64,000 nucleotides of DNA from Sepiola atlantica (Eukaryota; Mollusca; Cephalopoda; Sepiida; Sepiolidae). Within the stretch, counting starts at the first letter, position 1. Each line of letters opens with the position of its first letter. This document shows, in pieces, positions 1 to 9,200 of this stretch. The notes under the pieces were generated by a model. That model had not been told where the DNA came from. It ran no database searches and saw nothing but the letters and a program-made list of their open reading frames with translations. Made by a program: the position numbers and the translations under genes. Where the stretch lies: NCBI GenBank assembly GCA_963556195.1, contig OY744537.1:19900274-19964273 (forward strand). Direction: 5' to 3'.

Positions 1-345
1 GCCTTTTGGCTAAGATCAAAGTGTAGTATCTGTTCCGATGGATACTGCACCCCATAGACTGGTATTGTCTTGTCCTTCGGGGCTTGATTTACGCCGGTCT
101 ATGGGTCTGTCCTGTGTAGTTCTAGGAGGTCCACCCTCCCAGGCTTCGCCTCCCCTCTTTGGGGAGGAGTAAGTTTATTGCTTACTGCTTGAGGCGCCCC
201 TACCGGGGAATGCCGACGGAGTTGCCCAGGCAATTTTTAAATGGCCAGAGTGCTCACCTCTCGAGCGCTGGCTTATCTAATCCCACTTTCCCGACCTTGT
301 GTCACATCTTACCTTGTGGGAGGTAGATAAATTAAAAAAAAAAAG
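1..345 (+). mobile_element. U2 snRNA-headed SINE, copy A (5' end at window edge)
   Basis: The first ~35 bases match the 5' region of U2 snRNA, including the branch-site recognition block GTAGTA within GTGTAGTATCTGTTC, with one extra A after GATCA. The U2 likeness then stops and a GC-rich body follows (palindromic GGTCCACCCTCCCAGG, GGGGAGGAGTAAG, GGCGCCCCTACCGGGG). The body is shared with copies at 3755 and 15226, so this is a dispersed repeat and not a U2 gene. It ends near GGGAGGTAGATAAATTAAAA. The first bases of U2 may lie left of the window. Confidence 0.8.
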
Positions 346-721
346 AATGTAACTTGTAGAATAAAAAGTAAACGTCCTATAAAAAAAGATTATGTAATGA
401 AAAGAGTACAATATACATAGTAAAGGGTTATTATTAGAAAGTTCTAAAAACAAGATGATGTATATAGGTTCTACAGAAAATGAATTCAAACATAGATATG
501 ATTATCATGACATTAGTTTTTTATAAATTAAATCTCAATATCATTATCAAAATATATTTGGAAAATAAAACTAAAACGGAAAACCCCAATAAAATAAAGG
601 AATACATTTTTTTAAAAATCAGTCCCAGATACAGTAGAGAAACATAACAAAGACGTACCTCTTATCTTGAAAAATTATCAATAAGATCGTTCAAAGAAAG
701 AGACAGGAGTACTCGATAAAA
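346..721. other. AT-rich intronic sequence, nothing recognised
   Basis: AT-rich sequence between the SINE and the foldback element. No conserved ORF, splice-bounded exon or structured repeat was seen. Confidence 0.5.
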
Positions 722-1320
722 ACATGTTTATTTTTTCTTTCCTTAAGCCAGGCTTTTCAAAGATTAAAATCTTCTCATCAGAGGAATTACATAGATGGAT
801 AAGTTGGCAGGGAAAAAGCCAAAGTTCAAAATTATAAAAATTTAAAGAAATAATATAAAGTAAATGTGCATGTGTAAAAAGGTTGTCAAAATATAGAGAA
901 TGTCCGGTGACAAAATGTCCAGTGAAGAAAGATTTAAAGATGGAAAGACAAGTCCTAACAAGCCCTTTTTTTTGTCTACGGTTTAACTACACATCATTCT
1001 GTTAGATTATTCCTCTTGGATTTATAACATTTTGACCATATCTGACAGTCTCTACGAAATCTCAGCGGTGAACACTCTTGTCTTTTCATCTTTAAATCTT
1101 TTTCCATTGGACATTTTGTCACCGGACATTTTCTAACTGGACATGCTCTATATTTTGACAACCCCTTTTCACACACACATTTACTTTGCATTACTTTATA
1201 TTATTTCTTTAAATTTTTCAAATTTTGAACCTGCCGACTTATCCATCTATGTAATTCTTCTGATAAGATTTTAATCTTTGAAAAGCCTGGCTTAAGGAAA
1301 GAAAAAATAAACGTGTATTG
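722..1320. mobile_element. Foldback element with ~230-bp inverted arms
   Basis: About 230 bases on the left (722-960) recur in reverse complement on the right (about 1070-1320). They share CTTTCCTTAAGCCAGGCTTT at the outer end, a run containing ATGGATAAGT, and GTCCGGTGACAAAATGTCC near the centre, leaving a spacer of roughly 110 bases. The inner arm carries several GGACATTTT-like direct motifs. No transposase is present and I could not fix a target-site duplication. This fits a non-autonomous foldback DNA transposon; an inverted duplication by recombination is the alternative. Confidence 0.75.
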
Positions 1321-1370
1321 AACAACCAAAGATGAAATAGATTTGTCGTTCTCACATTTTTATCTCTCTT

Positions 1371-1371
1371 C

Positions 1372-1408
<37 letters not shown>
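1371..1408. repeat. (TA)n microsatellite
   Basis: Uninterrupted TA dinucleotides next to the MITE that begins at 1415, a common landing site for TA-targeting mariner elements. Confidence 0.9.
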
Positions 1409-1412
<4 letters not shown>

Positions 1413-1414
1413 CA

Positions 1415-2585
1415 GGGTGATTCATAAGTCACTTACTGGTGATACCAGATCAGGCTGCCCTGTGGCTCCCTGAGACGAAATTCACCTACATTGACGTTTT
1501 TTTTTTTTTTTTTTTTTTTTTTTGTAAAACTTAATTATGTTCTACAAAACCAAAAACAAAAACAAAAACAACAGCCTCTCTCCCTTTCTCCCTCCCCTTT
1601 TTTATTTTATTTTTAGAACTTGAAGCATAAATCTTTTACTATAATGACCAGATTCGGCATTAAATAACCCAAAAAGGGTTGATATGCCGTAAAACAAAAC
1701 TACCAAACCAAAAACGATGATTAAACATTTGAAGATATAAAGAACTTGAAGCATAAAAACTTTTACTATAATGACCAGATTCGGCATTAAATAACCCAAA
1801 AAGGGTTGATATGCCGTAAAACAAAACTACCAAACCAAAAACGATGATTAAACATTTGAAGATATAAAGAACTTGAAGCATAAAAACTTTTACTATAATG
1901 ACCAGATTCGGCATTAAATAACCCAAAAAGGGTTGATATGCCGTAAAACAAAACTACCAAACCAAAAACGATGATTAAACATTTGATAATATAAAGAACT
2001 TGAAGCATAAAAACTTTCACTATAATGACCAGATTCGGCATTAAATAACCCAAAAAGGGTTGATATGCCGTAAAACAAAACTACCAAACCAAAAACGATG
2101 ATTAAACATTTGAAGATATAAAGAACTTGAAGCATAAAAACTTTCACTATAATGACCAGATTCGGCATTAAATAACCCAAAAAGGGTTGATATGCCGTAA
2201 AACAAAACTACCAAACCAAACCATAAGTCACTTAGCTATTTATTTTTGAAATTCTAAAGTTAAAAAATATGGTAATACAAAACAGAAAGTTTATTCAACA
2301 AATTCATTTATGGGAGTTTGAAATTACAGCAAATTTTCAAAATTTCCACCTTCATTCTGCATGCATAGCTCCATTCTTTTTTGCAAGGAATTTACGACGC
2401 TTTGTAGCATATTTGATTGATTATGAAATAAATATATATAGAAACAAATATATAAACGAACAAATTTAAAATAACAAATAGCAGTAATTAGAGAGTAAGA
2501 TAACAATTATCAAAAGTTCGTAGTATGTTTGTGCTTCATATGGTAATCATTTTAAATAGCTAAGTGAAGTGACTTATGAATCAAC

Positions 2586-2588
<3 letters not shown>
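1415..2588. mobile_element. Mariner-type MITE, split by a later insertion
   Basis: The left end CAGGGTGATTCATAAGTCAC is matched by the reverse complement of the right end (2566-2588, GTGACTTATGAATCAACCTG), with TA on both sides. TA target duplication and a CAGGG-type terminus are typical of Tc1/mariner relatives. The MITE is interrupted after 23 bases by the tandem-repeat retroposon at 1438-2221; without it the MITE would be about 380 bp. No transposase coding is visible. Confidence 0.75.
1438..2221 (-). mobile_element. Hairpin-ended 127-bp tandem-repeat retroposon, copy 1 (5 units)
   Basis: Begins with the hairpin CTGGTGATACCAG and a ~60-bp unique head, then a T run, then AAC-rich sequence and five ~127-bp units each carrying AACCCAAAAAGGGTTGATAT. 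It is flanked by a perfect 13-bp duplication, CATAAGTCACTTA, at 1425-1437 and 2222-2234. The duplication lies inside the MITE, so this insertion is younger than the MITE. Small overlapping ORFs in the array arise from the repeat and are not genes. The strand given is the one that reads the hairpin at the 3' end; true polarity is unknown. Confidence 0.85.

Positions 2589-2643
<55 letters not shown>
2589..2643. repeat. (TA)n microsatellite
   Basis: Continuous TA dinucleotides immediately right of the MITE terminus. Confidence 0.95.
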
Positions 2644-2647
<4 letters not shown>

Positions 2648-3494
2648 ATAGTCATCCGCAGACAGCTGTTTCGTCATTTTACGACTCATCAGTGGGGCTA
2701 GACATGGTGAGCGCATCAACCCTGAGAGCCGAAACTCAAGCGCCAGTCCACTACCAACTGATGTCGGATGTCCTACCACTACTGGGTGTAGAAGAAATTA
2801 TATCGTTTAAATGAATTTATTCATTTGTTTACAAATTTTATGATACTGGTAACCGAGAGGACTCAATTCTTTTTACAAAAGAGTATTGTATTACGCTAAG
2901 TAGAAACCATCATTTACTTACCTGAATACTTCACCCATAGAGGAGCATATAAAATATATGAGCAGGCACACCCAGGGTTGTTGGGAAATGAATGAGGATC
3001 CCTGTGTACTCCTGCTTCCAGCCCTGAACCCTATATTACCATTGTTATTCTTAATTTTAAATTTCTATAATTTACAATGTTCCAGTTTAAATAAGTTACA
3101 CTAAGATAGGTGTCTATAAATTCGATTTTAAAAAAAAACTGAGTATGAAGAACACGCCAACATATGACTAATTAAGAGAGAAAAAATGTGAAAAGGAACA
3201 AGTAAACGAGACTAAGATAGGACATTGAGAGTATAACATATGTCAGTGTTACTGCTGGTTTTGTATTATTAGACTGGCATAGTGTTCAGGTGAGTGTGAG
3301 AAACATACAAAATCTATCAACAAAAAATGTCTGATTAGGGTTGATTTTCATATCCATTTTCCACATAAATTTAAAAAAAAATTTTTTTTGTATAATTATT
3401 TTATACTTTTCGTTTTTTTATAGTCCAACCATATTTTGAATTCTTTCTTGGACTCTAACGCATTTTTTATATATGTTTTTTTCTAAATTTCCAG
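2644..3494. other. TBC gene intron, 3' part
   Basis: AT-rich. Around 2965-3045 there is a weak copy of a dispersed repeat also seen at 44425-44480 (shared motifs around CCTGTGTA.TCCTGCT and CTGAACCC). A pyrimidine-rich stretch leads to the acceptor CCAG at 3491-3494. No other coding signal was seen. Confidence 0.6.
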
Positions 3495-3671
3495 CGAGTT
3501 TTAAAAGATCTTGTCCAAGAGAAGCTGCCCCGCCTTCATGCATATCTTGAGAAGGAGAGTATAGATTTATCGCTATTTACATTCAACTGGTTTCTTACGA
3601 TATTTGTTGATAATGTCCCGCCTGAAACCTTTCTTCGTATATGGGATACCTTTTTATATGAAGGTAGTAAG
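3495..3671 (+). CDS. TBC1D2B-like: TBC1D2-like exon (TBC domain core)
   Basis: 59 codons, phase 0 at both ends, acceptor TTTCCAG and donor GGTAAGAC. Encodes the helices around NWFLTIFVDNVPPETFLRIW, the most conserved C-terminal stretch of the TBC fold. Confidence 0.9.
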
Positions 3672-5663
3672 GTAAGACAAAACAACCATCTCTTTTTTTT
3701 TTTCCTTCTTTTTTTGATAAAGTTTTCAATCTCTTGCCTTATGTTTGATTACTTGGCCTTTTGGCTAAGATCAAAGTGTAGTATCTGTTCCGATGGATAC
3801 TGCACCCCCATACTGGTGTTGTCTTGGCCTTCGGGTCTAGATTTACGCCGGTCAATGGGTCTGTCCTGTGCAGTTCTGGGAGGTCCACCTTCCCAGGCTT
3901 TGCCTCCTCTCTTTGGGGAGGAGTAAGTTTATTGCTTACTGCCTGAGGCGCCTCTACCGGGGAATGCCGACGGGGCTGCCCAGGTCATTTTTAAACCCCA
4001 CTTTCCCGACCCGACCTTGGGTCACATCTTACTTGTGGGAGTAAGATAAAAACTGGCCTTGTGCCTAACTCCTGGAGAGGAGTAAATCAATACTTACTAG
4101 TACTGCAAATATCTGCATTCGTTTTTTGTTAATTAATATTATGCAATTTTATTAGAGAATGAAAGTGAATCAACTTGTTTTTAGTCATTATATGCACATC
4201 CCTAACTGCTGCGAATCGCTTGTGTTGGTGAGTGGACTGACCTAACATACATAGTGTTGCTTTTGCATATCACTATCGATACATGTTCAAATAGCCATCA
4301 TGTTTCTAGGAGCTTGTTATGTCACTCAATCAGCCTACGTTCGATGGAGTGCAGGTGCGATATTTCACCCTTCACTATTATGTAGGTGGTCTTGACAGTG
4401 ACAGGTACAAAATCATATTACTCTACCAGCTGATAGTACATAGTTCGCTTTTTCTTCTGACATCTGTGCCACGGTCTCCGAACCTTTTGTAGTAATGCTG
4501 AGGTTACTGGATGAGAGGGGATTCACCACAAATTGCATTCTAGAATAAACACTTTCCTCTGCCGTATTATTAGATGTAGTTCGGTTTGATGTGTCTGTTT
4601 TACGGCATATCAACCCTTTTTAGATTATTTAATGCTGGAGCACAATGCTTATTGTAAATGATTCCATGTATATGATTTATTGAATCAAACATAACTTTTT
4701 TATGCTTGATTCTTTTTTATGCAAATTTACCAGAGTGTAGAACAAGTTTTTATGAATATCGACGATTGCGATTTTTTTCCTTGATTGAATTGGATTTGTT
4801 TTATTAAAGCACTTAGAAAGAGGAAAGTTCCTCTGCTCAGTTTATGGAAAGGGAGTCGGGGGCAGGTCAATTTTTTGTGGTACCTAGTTACACAAGAACC
4901 GCACTGGAATTACAGGTAGGTTGATAGATGATAACCAGTTTGTGTGCAAGAAGTGTAAGACAATGGAGACAGATGAGAATTCAGATGTGAACAAAGTATA
5001 TTTGGATAAGAAAACTATTGAGATTGTTCAGAAGTTTTGTTACTTTGGTGATATGATTAGAGCACAGGGATGAGCTAGTGCTGGAGTGATTGTTAAGAGT
5101 GGATGGAGGAAGTTCAGGGAACTTTTGCCATTATTAACCAACAGTGTTACCATTGATGGCCAAGGGAAGAATCTATCAGACATGTGTACCCAGTGTTATG
5201 ATTTATGAAAGTGAAACCTGACCATTGAGGGTTGAGGACATACATTGCATGGAGTGAAATAAAATAAGAATGATATGATGAATGTTTAATGCAAGTCTTA
5301 AAGACAGGTTTAGAGCTGATGATCTCAGAAGATCAAACCCAGGTAGTGTAGTAAGATGTGTGCAAAACAGGAGACTTCATTGGTATGCTCACATTGAAAG
5401 AATGGTTGGGAGTTCTTGGGTTAGTAAATGGAGAACAGTTGAGGTAACAGGGTCAGTTGGCAGGGAAAGGCCAAGGAAAACATAGGATGAAGTGATAAGG
5501 ATGAATTTGAGAGAAAGAGGGATAAAGACTTGACTAGAGATAGGTTAGTTTGGAAGTCAATTTCTAAAAGCCGTTCAACACATGCCAGCATGTAAAGTAG
5601 ATGTTAAACTACTACTACTACTACTACTACTACTGATGATGATGATGATTGTTAGTATTATTA

Positions 5664-5709
<46 letters not shown>

Positions 5710-6229
5710 TATCATTATCATTATTATTATTCTTATTATTATCATTATCATTATTGTTAATATTATCGGGTATCTTTTACTTTACCCAGCAGGCTAAAAA
5801 CGCTCAAAAAACAAATATACAACAAATAAAAGTAACTGTAGGCGATAGAAGTTATTTTCAAACTTACCTGTGGCATTTGTTTGTATTTTTAACCCGTTCG
5901 AAGTGCTATTTATTAGAAATTAAATTATTTGTCACACCAACATCGCAAAATCCAAGATGGCGATCGAGGGGGGGGGGGGGGTATGTAAGAGAAAGAGGAC
6001 CGTCCGCCATTTTCTTTTTGTGCAAAAAATTAACAAGAATTTTTTTTTACATCAAATAAAAACCCATGTATAATACGTAAAAATACAAACAAATGTCATA
6101 GCTACGTAGGAAAATATCTATTCTCGACGTAGGTCGCCTTTACTTGTTGCATACTTATGTTTTTAAACACTTTCTCGTTCGTTTTTTTTACCCCGTTCAC
6201 GCCTCTGCGGAGTAAAGTAAAAGATACCC

Positions 6230-6266
<37 letters not shown>

Positions 6267-9200
6267 CATTATTATTAAAATTTTCATTGTCAAATATTGG
6301 GCGATGCTGTATAAATAACAACTTAAAAGTGAAGTGAGCTCTTGCGTATTAATATCATTGTCTCTAACTACTCACTTGAGTATGTACCCAGGGCATAGTG
6401 CTTGCTACCTCTGAACTGGGAGCGACCCCAAGCCTACTGGAAGAACCCCGGAAGAGATGGTTTCAGTTGCATTCTCAATGCCTACTTAGTTTTATGTTTT
6501 TCCTTTTTAAAATGTTATCAGAGAAATTTATATAGCACTGACTTTAACAGTAACAACATATTCAACAAGCCAAAAATACTTTACTGATCATGTCTGTTAA
6601 TCTGAGCCAAACTACAGACTTCCATTTTTTTTTTAAATTGCCATGTTGTTAAAAAAACTTTCAAGATATATATATATATATACCTGTCAATGTAGGTGTG
6701 TATATATATTTCTTGAATGTTTTTTTTTGCTGAAGAGAAGTTATTTTGGTTCATAACTGTTTTTTTTTTTTTTTTTCGATTGTCACAAGAAATGAAACAA
6801 TGATATTTTGGAATCTTTTTTAATTTAAATGCTGGGTTCGAATTAAAATACTTTCCAAGTGATTGTAAATCGATTTGCTATGAACTTTTTCTTTTGGAAT
6901 TAGCTTAAAAGCTATTTTAAAACGCATATATATTAAGCTCTGTTTTTAGAGTAAAGATAATATTGAGCTTCTATTTTCTTTGCAAGCTGAAAATGGAATT
7001 CAATTTTGGAAGCCCTCAGGATAATTTTTTCTAAATGAATTGTAAATAATTAAAATAACTTATATAAATATATCAAATTTGCTAAAGAAATGATTTTCAG
7101 AAAGGTGCGTACATAAAATGGACATTGTTGAATATTTATTTGAAATTATAATTAATGTTTTCAATTTTTAGAATCCACTCTATTAATATATATACATATA
7201 TCATGTGTATTTCTTTTCTCCTAAACTCTCAATCAATTTTCAACTGATACTAGTTTATCAATTGTTGTTTCTTTGTAGGTGTTATTTAGATTTGCCCTCG
7301 CATTTTTCAAAGTTGCTGAAGATGAAATTGTCAGTCAGAAAAACAACATGGCTGTGAACAAATATCTTCAAGTTATGGGTGAAAATATGGTCAACTTAAA
7401 TCAAATATCCCAGGTAAGAAATGGTGTAAATTACCCTGACTCCAAGAAGGGTTATGGCAATGTTTGGATTTCAGACAGAGGAATCAGAACTCGAGATTGG
7501 CTATTGAAATATTAATCTTTCTACAAACTTGATATTTGTTGGTCTTGTCTCTTTTGGTGCCTCCCAATTGGGGTGAAGGAATTCTGACAGAGACAGACAG
7601 GAATTTTTGTTAATGATGGTCCTTCGCATGAAACTAACCTTATGTTACATCCTACCTGTGTTGGCCAATTGTTTCTATGATTTTAATACATTTTGAATAA
7701 ATAACTGCTGCCTAAACACACACATGTACACACATGATAATGTCACATGATAATGTCACATGATAATGTCATTACTTTTCATTTTTACTTTCTAGATTGC
7801 TTTCCATTGGCTGAACCCTTTTTCAATGCGATCAGTAGCTTCCAAGAGACAGTCCCATCTTCTTCAAGTAAAGGTAATATTTCCCTTGTAAATTCAGAAT
7901 AATTACAAGTTACTTTTAGCCTATTTGGCTAGGAGCAAAGTGTAGTACCTGTTCTGATACTACACCTCATCTTTTCTCTCCTCGGTCAGAGGCAATTTTA
8001 ATTTTTGCCCCTATCTTTTTGGGGAGCTGGATTTTCCCCACATTAAAAACCGACCTTTTGTCTAACTCTGCCCTCGTGGGGAGGCAAGTAAATATCGACA
8101 TCATCTCAACACAAGGAAGTATACATACAATTTATATATATCAAGGGAGTTAACTGTCTCTCAATCACTTAGGAAGTGAATCACCATAAGATAGCTTTCA
8201 TAAACTGTCAAAAAAAACAAAAAAATCAACAAACATAACTAAACATTTAAGTGATAAAAATCGTCACATATTTGAGGTAAGCTTTCGTAGCTCAGCAGTA
8301 ACATCTCCGACTACAGACAATGTGGTTGTGGGTTCTAATCTTTCCATAGTCAGCCATGCTGATGAACTGTGGATACACCAAAACACATGTACATGGATAA
8401 CTATATTTTATCAATAATGTCATATATACAGGGAAACAATACCATCTCTTGAAAGCTGACACTTCTAATGCAGTTTTTGCTGGTGGTCTGTTGGTTTTAT
8501 TTCTTGGAGTAATCACACCTTATTGGTATATTTTTAAAGTAGGGCCATTTATTGCACTAGCAGTGAGATTAAAACGCCAAATTCATATTCACAGTAGAAG
8601 ATACATAGCTTTATAATATATTGATCATGTGTATGCAATTGACATCATAACATTAACTAATTTGCATATTACTGAGCCAAAGGACATCTCATTATTAACG
8701 ATTCGTTTTTATTGTTTTTTAGTTCAATGGTTGTTTTCATTTCAATATAACACATAGTTCTATTTACAAATATTTTTTTTTATCGTGGATAAAGGCTTAG
8801 CATTTTGGGTGAAAAGAGTCTTTTTCGTCGTTTTATCTGGGTTTCCTCAATTTTTCTGGGCAACGCCGAGACACTGGTCCTGCTAGTGTAGAGTAAGAGA
8901 TGTTTTTTTCTCAAATCACTGCAAAGATGGAGAAAAAAGCTATTGTGATAGCATTGTGTCGACATTGACGCTTGTTGATCAATGCTTTCATCAATTTTTT
9001 GCTGTCTCAACTTGTGTAGAATCGACTACAAATTCTTGTTTTTTGAAAATGACGCATGAGATTCCACATTAAAGCTTTGCAAGTGAAGGAAATAGATTTT
9101 CATTATAAAATTAAAATGCAATGAATATTGCCAAATTTCTAATACGATATTTCTGAGATGATGTATTGTTATTTAGATTAATTACATGTTTTTGGCTGTT

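Noticed and set aside
1..60. Functional U2 snRNA gene
   Set aside because: Similarity stops after ~35 bases and the following body is shared with other dispersed copies; no Sm site follows at the right distance in this copy.
1602..2180. Overlapping 65-88-codon ORFs with repeated protein wording
   Set aside because: They are the 127-bp repeat read in frame; the same wording appears in every copy of the element and has no domain character.
5582..6059. Leucine/isoleucine-rich ORFs
   Set aside because: Products of trinucleotide microsatellites at the LINE tail.
8283..8345. Functional tRNA gene
   Set aside because: A and B box-like sequence is present but no consistent acceptor or anticodon stem could be paired.
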